Positions 56,750-64,000 of a stretch of 64,000 bases of DNA are shown here, in pieces (position 1 is the stretch's first letter; every line of letters begins with the position of its first letter). This DNA comes from Zooshikella sp050749885. Lineage in GTDB: Bacteria; Pseudomonadota; Gammaproteobacteria; Pseudomonadales; Zooshikellaceae. The DNA lies in NCBI RefSeq assembly GCF_050749885.1, contig NZ_JBOIUB010000001.1:1202697-1266696 (forward strand). The letters run 5' to 3'. Position numbers and translations under genes: made by a program. The notes beneath the pieces are model-generated. The model did not search any database. It saw nothing but the letters and a program-made list of their open reading frames with translations, and was not told the DNA's origin.

Positions 56750-58267
56750 ATGTCTCTGGCTGTTGTTTATACTCGTGCTCAATTTGGTATTCATGCGCCA
56801 CTTGTTACTGTTGAAGCTCACCTTTCAAATGGTCTACCTGGTTTGGCTATTGTTGGTTTACCAGAAACTGCGGTTAAAGAAAGTAAAGACCGTGTTCGAA
56901 GCGCTCTCTTAAATACACACTTTGAATTTCCTGCAAAACGTATCACCATCAATTTAGCCCCTGCAGACTTGCCAAAAGAAGGGAGTCGCTTTGACCTTGC
57001 TATTGCGTTGGGAATCTTAGCTGCTTCAGGACAAATAGCCCCAGCTAAGCTCGTAGACTACGAATTTATTGGGGAACTTGCCTTATCTGGTGAAGTAAGA
57101 CCTGTCAAAGGTGTGTTACCCGCTGCAGTACAATGCCAAACCGTCAATCGACAACTTGTTCTTCCAGAAGACAATTGTGCAGAAGCCAGTCTCGTCAAAA
57201 ACTGTACATTGCTAGGCATCAACAGCTTAAACCAGCTTTGCCAGCACCTGCAGGATAACCAGTCTATTACCCCATTCAAAGCAAGTTACAAACATATTAA
57301 AACACTATCATCTAAAGACCTTGCCGATGTAAAAGGGCAACCACAAGCCAAACGAGCACTTGAAGTCGCTGCAGCAGGTGGGCATAACCTGCTCTTTTTT
57401 GGGCCTCCAGGAACAGGAAAAACCATGCTTGCCAGTAGACTACCAAGCATAATGCCTCCTTTAACAGAAAAAGAGGCTTTAGAAGTCGCGTCAGTTAACT
57501 CCATCTCTCGAAAACCTCGACCTATAACAGAGTGGTTGAATAGAAGTTTCCGTGCACCTCACCATACTGCATCAGCCATTGCGATGGTGGGTGGCGGCAG
57601 CAGCCCCAAACCTGGAGAAATATCACTGGCCCATCACGGAGTATTATTTCTTGATGAGCTTCCAGAATATGAGCGAAGAGTGTTAGAAGTTTTACGTGAG
57701 CCAATGGAGTCTGGAGAAATAGTAATTTCTCGCGCCAGCCGACAGGTGACTTATCCAGCAAAATTCCAACTGGTTGCGGCGATGAACCCTTGCCCCTGTG
57801 GGTATCTTGGTGACAATCGACAAGCCTGTCGCTGTACTGATCAGCAAATTAGTCGTTACCGCCGTAAACTCTCTGGTCCATTACTGGATCGAATTGATAT
57901 GCACATTGAGGTTGCCTCATTACCTAATGGCTTGCTTACTCAACGAGCCTCTCAGTTAAGTGTAGAAAACAGTGCTCAAGTCCAACAACGCGTTATTAAA
58001 GCAAGAGAGCTTCAGTTAGCCCGACAAGGAAAAGCAAATAGTGAGTTAAATGCAAAAGAAATTGAGCTATTTTGTTCTCTTACAGATGATGCACAACGCT
58101 TGCTGAATAATGCACTTCAAAAACTGGGTTTATCCGCTCGCGCTTATCATCGCATTTTAAGAGTATCTCGTAGTATTGCGGACCTAACAGAGAACGAGCA
58201 GTTACAAGTCAGTCATATCACAGAGGCTCTTGGTTACAGAAAACTAGATCGAGCGGTTTCCAATTAA
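56750..58267 (+). CDS. comM: ComM/YifB AAA+ helicase (Mg-chelatase-like)
   Basis: A 505-residue ATPase. An N-terminal Lon-protease-like fold (GLPGLAIVGLPE) is followed by the AAA+ domain with Walker A GPPGTGKTM near 220, Walker B GVLFLDELPE, and sensor AMNPCPCG. A zinc-binding-like Cys set (CPCGYLGDNRQACRC) and a C-terminal helical domain complete it. ComM promotes branch migration during natural transformation. It is housekeeping in many gammaproteobacteria and does not by itself show competence. Confidence 0.95.
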   Translation: MSLAVVYTRAQFGIHAPLVTVEAHLSNGLPGLAIVGLPETAVKESKDRVRSALLNTHFEFPAKRITINLAPADLPKEGSRFDLAIALGILAASGQIAPAKLVDYEFIGELALSGEVRPVKGVLPAAVQCQTVNRQLVLPEDNCAEASLVKNCTLLGINSLNQLCQHLQDNQSITPFKASYKHIKTLSSKDLADVKGQPQAKRALEVAAAGGHNLLFFGPPGTGKTMLASRLPSIMPPLTEKEALEVASVNSISRKPRPITEWLNRSFRAPHHTASAIAMVGGGSSPKPGEISLAHHGVLFLDELPEYERRVLEVLREPMESGEIVISRASRQVTYPAKFQLVAAMNPCPCGYLGDNRQACRCTDQQISRYRRKLSGPLLDRIDMHIEVASLPNGLLTQRASQLSVENSAQVQQRVIKARELQLARQGKANSELNAKEIELFCSLTDDAQRLLNNALQKLGLSARAYHRILRVSRSIADLTENEQLQVSHITEALGYRKLDRAVSN

Positions 58268-58272
58268 GAAGC

Positions 58273-59976
58273 TTAAACTATACAACCTACTAATTCATCA
58301 GAGTTACGTTGGCAAAACGAGGTAATTGGCACAGGTGGGCTGTAAAAAAAACCCTGTAGTTGGTCACAACCCATTTTAGTAAGCACATCCACTTGTGCCT
58401 GATTTTCCACCCCTTCAGCAACGACACTTAAATTCAAATTATGCGCTAAATTAGTTATTGCCTGTACAATCACCGCATCATCCGTATTTGAGTGAATCTT
58501 ACAAATAAAGCTTCGATCAATTTTTAAGGTCGAAATCGGCAACTGCTGTATATGTGCAAATGACGAAAAGCCTGTGCCAAAATCATCTAATGAAAACGTG
58601 ATACCCAACTTCCCTAGTGCACTCATTGCAGCAGCGACTGCAGCCTCATCTTGCATCATGGCAGTTTCTGTGAGCTCGAATTCCAAACATTGAGGTGGAA
58701 CATCAAATTTTTCCAAAGCATGAGAAATCACAGTAAATAAACGAGCATCCTTGAACTGTTGAAAAGATAAGTTAATCGCCATACTAACCTGTTCACCACA
58801 CACGTCGATTAACTTTAAAAGGTCATAACAAGACTGGTATATAACCCAATGCCCCAAAGGAACAATAAGCCCTGTTTCTTCTGCTAATGGAATAAAATCA
58901 CTGGGTAATAGCAAACCACGTAATGGGTGATACCATCGCAACAACCCTTCAACACCACACAACTTGCCTGTTGTTGCATCAATTCTGGGTTGATAAAGTA
59001 ATTGAAACTCTTTTTGTTTAATTGCATGACGCAGTTCTGTTTCCAAACAGTAACGCTGTTTAGCATGAGTATTTAAGTCATGAGAATAAAAACAGTAACT
59101 GCCTCCTAGTTGCTGTTTCGCTTGTTTCAAAGCAAGCGTGGCATTATGAATTAATGAGTCGACATTTCTAGGACCATCTACGGCTAAAGCAATGCCAATA
59201 CTACAACCGATCGTTAATTGATGACCGGAAATTATAAATGGGTGAGCCAGTGCTTTTAGTAATTCCTTAACAGTATGTACCAACTCGGCAGTCTGGCCGA
59301 TATTATCAATGGTCACACCGTATTCATTATCACCTATCCGAGCAATATGCTCGTGTATTGGAAAAAGTTGCTTAAGTCTTTGTGCAACATCACATATCAG
59401 TTGATCTCCAGCCTGATATCCCAGCCATTCATTTACTTTTTTAAAGCCATCTAAATCAATCAGCAATAAGGCCGGTGGCTTATTATAATGCTGCTCTAGC
59501 AACATACTATTTAAACGCTGAGTGAATGTACGACGACTGGCTAATCCTGTTAGAGTATCAATACCTGAAGTAGAGTGCGTTTGTGCGTACTGCTCTTCAG
59601 CTAATTTAACCAGTGTTTTTAATTGCTCTTTTGTGTAGCTTTTTCGCAACACATAATAAGCAGCCCCTTTTTTTACTATTCGCTTATATTTATCAGCAGA
59701 AATTGAATCCACTAATAACAGAACAGGATAGTCACAACTTAATACTTCCAGTAAACCTGGATACTCTTCCATAAACTCTTCTGCAAGTAAGATAACAAGC
59801 CTACTGCCACGGCACCCTTCCAGAGATTCCATCTCTACCAATGATGTAAGGTGATTTAGTTTAAAAAAAAGTTGTGAGTCACTTTCTTTTAGCAACGATA
59901 CCAAGTAGTTTTTCTCAGTGTTTTTTTTATCGATTAAATATACTTTGGGTTGCCCCTCATCTCGTTGACCTGCCAC
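58273..59976 (-). CDS. Degenerate GGDEF / intact EAL protein, likely c-di-GMP phosphodiesterase
   Basis: The preferred GTG start at 59976 has GGAGG ten bases upstream, giving 567 residues. About 120 N-terminal residues look receiver-like but lack a clear phospho-acceptor Asp. A GGDEF domain follows, with GDNEY in place of GGDEF, so cyclase activity is unlikely. The EAL domain reads EGLLRW at its signature and keeps the metal and catalytic residues seen as NLSFQQF, ELTETAMM, DDFGTGFSS and LKIDRSF. It should hydrolyse c-di-GMP. In Pseudomonas a GGDEF/EAL gene also sits just before rep. Confidence 0.88.
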   Translation of the reverse strand: MAGQRDEGQPKVYLIDKKNTEKNYLVSLLKESDSQLFFKLNHLTSLVEMESLEGCRGSRLVILLAEEFMEEYPGLLEVLSCDYPVLLLVDSISADKYKRIVKKGAAYYVLRKSYTKEQLKTLVKLAEEQYAQTHSTSGIDTLTGLASRRTFTQRLNSMLLEQHYNKPPALLLIDLDGFKKVNEWLGYQAGDQLICDVAQRLKQLFPIHEHIARIGDNEYGVTIDNIGQTAELVHTVKELLKALAHPFIISGHQLTIGCSIGIALAVDGPRNVDSLIHNATLALKQAKQQLGGSYCFYSHDLNTHAKQRYCLETELRHAIKQKEFQLLYQPRIDATTGKLCGVEGLLRWYHPLRGLLLPSDFIPLAEETGLIVPLGHWVIYQSCYDLLKLIDVCGEQVSMAINLSFQQFKDARLFTVISHALEKFDVPPQCLEFELTETAMMQDEAAVAAAMSALGKLGITFSLDDFGTGFSSFAHIQQLPISTLKIDRSFICKIHSNTDDAVIVQAITNLAHNLNLSVVAEGVENQAQVDVLTKMGCDQLQGFFYSPPVPITSFCQRNSDELVGCIV

Positions 59977-60409
59977 GAATGTCGGTCCTCCAATATACAC
60001 TTGGTCGTCGCGCCAATTTAATTACCTTATATGATCACACAATCAGTCAAAATCCACCAAAAATTCTCTAACAACTCGTCAATAAACTTGACCTGCTTTG
60101 TCAGTTCTTACTGAGCTATCGTTCTTATACCAAATCAATAGCCATGTAAATTGATATCATTTCCCAGTTTTTATTTTTTGAGCAAGCATCACCAATAACA
60201 GTTTCACAAGCATGTAACTTGTTTTCAGATTATGTCTATCATTCTAAGTGATAAGTCATTTCATCCTATGACTACAGGATGTTTCTCTATTATTCTCACG
60301 CACCGAGTTAAAGCCAAAAAGCAAAAGATGACAAAAAATCCATTCGCGGTCAGATTTCTATTTGTTAAAATACGCCGCTATTTGGTTAGTGAAAAGGAGC
60401 CCAAACTCT
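59977..60409. other. Divergent intergenic region upstream of rep
   Basis: A 433-base gap containing the promoters of the EAL gene and rep. I see no gene or repeat. Confidence 0.45.
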
Positions 60410-62431
60410 GTGCGTAGACTTAATCCCAGACAAGAAGAAGCTGTAAAATATATTGACTCACCTTTACTCGTCTTAGCTGGGGCTGGGAGTGGTAAAACAA
60501 GTGTTATCACCCAAAAAATTGCTTACTTGATTGAGACATGCGGCTTAAAAGCTAAGCATGTCGTTGCTGTTACTTTCACCAATAAGGCGGCGCGAGAGAT
60601 GAAGGAGCGCGTTGGTCAACTCGTTAGCGGCAAAGAGGCCCGAGGGCTTACTGTTTCAACTTTTCACAACTTGGGTCTGAATATCATTCGCCGCGAACAT
60701 AAAACACTTGGCTACAAGCCAGGCTTTTCAATTTTTGATGACCAGGATTCCAAAGCACTCATCAAAGAGCTAGGTGAAAAGTACTATAGCGAAGGAATGG
60801 ATAAAATTGATTTAATTCAACATACCATCTCAAACTGGAAAAATGACCTCATCACCGCCGACCAAGCGATTAGTCATGCCAAAGATGAAGAGACAGAAGT
60901 CATTGCCACCATCTACCAGCACTACGTACGTACATTAAAAGCCTACAATGCCGTTGACTTTGATGATCTCATATTATTACCTGTAATGCTCTTCTCTGAA
61001 AACCCAACAGTTCTTGATAAATGGCAAAATAAAATTCGCTATTTATTAGTCGATGAATACCAAGATACCAATGCCTCACAATATTTACTTGTAAAACAAC
61101 TCGTTGGTACTAGAGCTGCGTTTACCGTTGTAGGGGATGATGACCAATCAATTTATGCTTGGCGTGGAGCTCGTCCAGAAAATTTGGCTTTACTCAAAGA
61201 TGACTACCCAAGCCTCAATGTTATTAAGCTAGAACAAAACTACCGCTCAACCAGCCGTATTCTCAAAGCAGCAAACACCGTTATTGCCAATAATCCACAC
61301 GTTTTTGAGAAACGACTTTGGAGTGACTTCGGCATGGGGGACGAGATTCGTGTAGTACGTTGTCGTAATGAAGAAGTGGAAGCAGAACGCGTTGCGGCAG
61401 AAATTATCACTCATAAATTAAAGCATGAAACCAAATTCAAGGACTATGCAATTTTATATAGAGGAAACCATCAAGCTAAATTGCTTGAGTTAAAGTTACA
61501 GCATCATCAAATTCCCTATTTTATATCAGGTGGAACCTCTTTTTTCTCTCGTTCAGAAGTAAAAGATATCATGGCATATCTTCGACTCATCATTAACCCA
61601 GATGACGATAATGCATTCTTACGAGTCATTAATGTACCTCGCCGGGAAATCGGTCCAACGACGCTAGAAAAACTTGGAAATTACGCATCTCAACGACATA
61701 TCAGTCTGTTTGCTGCCTGTAGTGAGTTTGGTCTTAGCACCCATCTTGATGACCGCTTTCTTGAGAAACTACAACGATTTACTCACTGGATGCAGAAGGT
61801 AACTCAACAATGTCACCAAGAAGATCCTGTTACTGCTATTAAAGAGATGGTTCATGACTTGGATTACCAGAACTGGTTACGCCAAAACAGTAGTAGTGAT
61901 AGTGTCGCAGATAAGCGAATGAGCAATGTCTGGACCCTTGTTGACTCACTAGAAAAGTCACTAAAAGTTATGGATGAAGAAGATGATGTGGAAACAGATA
62001 TAAAAGCAGCAATAGGCAAGCTTGTATTAAGGGATATGCTTGAGCGCCAAGAACAAGAAGACGATAGTGACCGTGTTCAGCTCATGACCCTTCATGCCTC
62101 GAAAGGACTTGAGTATCCCTTTGTATTTATGATTGGTATGGAAGAAGATTTACTCCCCCACCGGAGTAGTATTGAAGAAAATAATATAGAAGAAGAACGC
62201 CGATTAACTTACGTAGGTATTACCCGAGCACGAAAGGCACTAACAATGACTTTAGCAGGACAACGTAAGCAATTTGGTGAACAAATAGAAACTACACCAA
62301 GTCGTTTTCTTGATGAACTCCCACAAGAGGATGTTATACGAATTGGCTTTGGTGAAGAGGTAAGTCAGGAAATTAAACAAGCAACTGGGAAAGATGCCCT
62401 CACTTCAATTCGTAACCGAATTAATCAATAA
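60410..62431 (+). CDS. rep: ATP-dependent DNA helicase Rep
   Basis: A superfamily 1A 3'-5' helicase that helps replication forks pass obstacles. The start is GTG at 60410 with AAGGAG ten bases upstream, giving MRRLNPRQ and 673 residues, the length of E. coli Rep. An in-frame ATG at 60362 lacks a site and is rejected. Motifs: Walker A AGAGSGKT, TFTNKAAREMKERVG, Walker B VDEYQDTN, GDDDQSIYAWRGA, QNYRS, and the C-terminal VQLMTLHASKGLEYPFVF and GITRARKAL. The ISNWKNDL and RGNHQAKL segments favour Rep over UvrD. Confidence 0.95.
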   Translation: MRRLNPRQEEAVKYIDSPLLVLAGAGSGKTSVITQKIAYLIETCGLKAKHVVAVTFTNKAAREMKERVGQLVSGKEARGLTVSTFHNLGLNIIRREHKTLGYKPGFSIFDDQDSKALIKELGEKYYSEGMDKIDLIQHTISNWKNDLITADQAISHAKDEETEVIATIYQHYVRTLKAYNAVDFDDLILLPVMLFSENPTVLDKWQNKIRYLLVDEYQDTNASQYLLVKQLVGTRAAFTVVGDDDQSIYAWRGARPENLALLKDDYPSLNVIKLEQNYRSTSRILKAANTVIANNPHVFEKRLWSDFGMGDEIRVVRCRNEEVEAERVAAEIITHKLKHETKFKDYAILYRGNHQAKLLELKLQHHQIPYFISGGTSFFSRSEVKDIMAYLRLIINPDDDNAFLRVINVPRREIGPTTLEKLGNYASQRHISLFAACSEFGLSTHLDDRFLEKLQRFTHWMQKVTQQCHQEDPVTAIKEMVHDLDYQNWLRQNSSSDSVADKRMSNVWTLVDSLEKSLKVMDEEDDVETDIKAAIGKLVLRDMLERQEQEDDSDRVQLMTLHASKGLEYPFVFMIGMEEDLLPHRSSIEENNIEEERRLTYVGITRARKALTMTLAGQRKQFGEQIETTPSRFLDELPQEDVIRIGFGEEVSQEIKQATGKDALTSIRNRINQ

Positions 62432-62442
62432 CAGTACAGCGC

Positions 62443-62483
62443 AAAAATAAGGCTTAACTTCTAAATAAGTTAGGCCTTATTTT
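62443..62483. terminator. Bidirectional terminator between rep and the PotF-like gene
   Basis: AAAATAAGGC-TTAACTT and AAGTTA-GGCCTTATTTT form a long stem with flanking A and T runs. It serves both convergent genes. Confidence 0.85.
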
Positions 62484-62511
62484 CTCGATTTTAGCTTTTC
62501 AAAGATTATTA

Positions 62512-63612
62512 TTACTTACCTGTCTTAATACGCGTCCAGGCTCTATTGATAAACCGCTGAACAGTCTTTGATCGCTCGCCAAAGGTAAATAGTTTACGCT
62601 TTGCCTTTTCTGTAGGGTAAATACCAGGATCTTTTATAATTTCAGCATCAACAAATGACTTCGATTCTACGTTTGGATTTGCATACTTAACGTAGTTAGT
62701 AATATTTGCAATCACCTTTGGTTCCATTAAGTAGTTAAGAAATGCATGAGCTGCTTCTGGATGAGTAGCATCCTTTGGAATCGCCAACATATCAAAGGAT
62801 ATTGGCGCCCCTTCTTCAGGGATATTGTAGGTTATATTAATGCCATTTTTAGCTTCAGCTGCTCGGTCTGCTGCTTGATACATATCCCCAGACCAACCAA
62901 TAGCTACACATATGTCACCATTTGCTAAGTCAGAAATATACTTTGATGAATGAAAATAAGTCACATGAGGGCTTAATTTTTCAAGCAGCTTGGCGGCTTC
63001 TTTGTAATCATTCAAGTTTTGGGTATTAGGATTTTTACCCAAGTAATTTAAGACTATAGGAAAGACTTCAGTAGGGGCATCTAAAAATGCAACACCACAG
63101 GACTTAAGCTTAGCTAAATTCTTTTCATCCAAAAGTAAACGCCAGCTATTAACAGGTGCATCATCACCCAATGCCGCTTTTACCTTTTCAGGGTTATAAC
63201 CGAAACCAGTGGTAGCCAATAAATAGGGAATAGCAAACTTATTATCTGGGTCAATAGTGGCAGATATCTCCTTCATCATATCACTATCAAGATTTTTTAA
63301 ATTTGGGAGTTTGCTTTTATCAAGTGGTTGAAATGCTCCAGCCCTAATTTGTACTCTCAAAAAATCGTGAGAAGGTACAACAACATCGTAGCCCGTCTTA
63401 CCTGATAGTAACTTTGCTTCCAGTATTTCGTTACTATCAAAAACATCATACTGCGTCTTGATACCAGTCTTTTCTTCAAAATTCTTTAACGTATCTTCAG
63501 CTATATAATCACTCCAGTTATAGATATATACCTGTTTGGTATCATCTGCCTGAGTCACTAAAGGAAAACAAAGAATTGAAGTACTAAGTACCAGAGAGTG
63601 TAAGCATTTCAT
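62512..63612 (-). CDS. Polyamine-type periplasmic binding protein (PotF/PotD-like)
   Basis: ATG at 63612 has GGAGATGG upstream and begins a clear signal peptide (MKCLHSLVLSTSILCF, cleaved near TQA), giving 366 residues. An upstream seven-residue extension is rejected. The mature protein starts VYIYNWSDYIAEDTL, the hallmark of putrescine/spermidine binding proteins, and later has GYDVVVPSHDFL and IGWSGDMYQA. PotF-like ligand specificity (putrescine) is likely but not certain. No permease gene is within the window; upstream is an rRNA operon. Confidence 0.9.
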   Translation of the reverse strand: MKCLHSLVLSTSILCFPLVTQADDTKQVYIYNWSDYIAEDTLKNFEEKTGIKTQYDVFDSNEILEAKLLSGKTGYDVVVPSHDFLRVQIRAGAFQPLDKSKLPNLKNLDSDMMKEISATIDPDNKFAIPYLLATTGFGYNPEKVKAALGDDAPVNSWRLLLDEKNLAKLKSCGVAFLDAPTEVFPIVLNYLGKNPNTQNLNDYKEAAKLLEKLSPHVTYFHSSKYISDLANGDICVAIGWSGDMYQAADRAAEAKNGINITYNIPEEGAPISFDMLAIPKDATHPEAAHAFLNYLMEPKVIANITNYVKYANPNVESKSFVDAEIIKDPGIYPTEKAKRKLFTFGERSKTVQRFINRAWTRIKTGK

Positions 63613-63822
63613 TAATAGCCATCTCCAATACACTTGTCAGTATTGTTACGACAGTTGTTGATAAAATATCTCTAACTTTATTTTAAGCGTAAAACAAAGA
63701 AAGAAGATGGGTAGATTAAACTAACTTAGTAGACCAAGTTATCCCACACATACAGTCTAAGTTCCTTATAGTTTAAGCTTAGTATTGAGCTAAATGTTAT
63801 TACTAAGCAAAATCCCTAAAGT

Positions 63823-63853
63823 AAAAAGCCCCGGCACAACAGTACCAGGGCTT
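63823..63853 (-). terminator. Terminator of the rRNA operon
   Basis: On the minus strand AAGCCCTGG pairs with CCGGGGCTT, followed by TTTTTACTTT. It is just downstream of the 5S gene. Confidence 0.85.
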
Positions 63854-63862
63854 CCAATAAGC

Positions 63863-63979
63863 GCTTGACGATGTCCTACTCTCACATGGCGAAACGCCAC
63901 ACTACCATCGGCGCTGAGCAGTTTCACTTCTGAGTTCGGGATGGAATCAGGTGGTGCCCACTCGCTATCGTCGTCAAGC
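63863..63979 (-). rRNA. rrf: 5S ribosomal RNA
   Basis: On the minus strand the segment reads TGCTTGACGACGATAGCGAG at its start and ends GGACATCGTCAAGC. The conserved internal CCATCCCGAACTCAGAAGTG and GCGCCGATGGTAGTGTGG are present. The terminal arms pair, as in 5S rRNA. The 23S gene should lie just beyond the window edge. Exact ends are approximate by one or two bases. Confidence 0.95.
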
Positions 63980-64000
63980 ATAAACCTTTAGCAGAATCGT

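Overview
The window looks like a piece of a marine gammaproteobacterial chromosome of low to middling GC (about 40% by eye). The housekeeping backbone resembles the Pseudomonas/Oceanospirillales side of the class. Zooshikella/Spartinivicinus-like genera are my guess from gene content and composition, not a demonstrated identity.

Layout. (1) 1-5.4 kb: the end of a TPR protein with a small histidine kinase, a DedA-type membrane protein fused to a flavoprotein disulphide reductase, and two small unknown genes. (2) 5.8-10.7 kb: the conserved block lptM-lysA-dapF-DUF484-xerC-HAD hydrolase. (3) 10.9-53.1 kb: accessory genes. These are five orphan periplasmic binding proteins, two of which are divergent two-module fusions; a small unknown gene, an EEP-family enzyme and a 2OG-Fe(II) oxygenase; preT-preA pyrimidine reductase; an 11.9-kb trimodular NRPS; a broken histidine-decarboxylase gene; a rtxB-rtxD-rtxE-like type I secretion operon beside the remnant of an RTX protein; a 755-residue secreted protein of unknown family with an internal duplication; a lipoprotein carrying Asp/Gly/Pro repeats; and a GH20 hexosaminidase. 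(4) 53.4-62.4 kb: backbone resumes with yjbQ-amtB-glnK-ubiK-comM, a GGDEF/EAL protein and rep. (5) 62.5-64 kb: a PotF-like binding protein and the 5S end of an rRNA operon on the minus strand. From memory, the backbone order matches Pseudomonas aeruginosa PA5276-PA5296, so the accessory genes look like an insertion of about 42 kb between the HAD gene and yjbQ.

Function. The NRPS reads C-A-T-C-A-T-E-C-A-T-TE. By hand, its three A-domain codes fit Ala, Val and Pro, so an N-acylated Ala-D-Val-Pro-type product is predicted. The A1 and A2 domains share near-identical DNA flanks around different specificity cores, which suggests subdomain exchange. The histidine-decarboxylase-like gene upstream has at least four disabling lesions. 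The type I transporter has the two-ATPase arrangement known from MARTX systems, but its neighbouring RTX gene is only a fragment.

A dispersed palindromic repeat with ends TATACCC...GGGTATA is present in four full copies of about 126-192 bp and at least two fragments. Two copies in opposite orientation bracket the rtxB-like gene. Many accessory genes probably act at the cell surface or in the periplasm (binding proteins, hexosaminidase, lectin-like lipoprotein), which fits a polymer- and solute-scavenging marine lifestyle.
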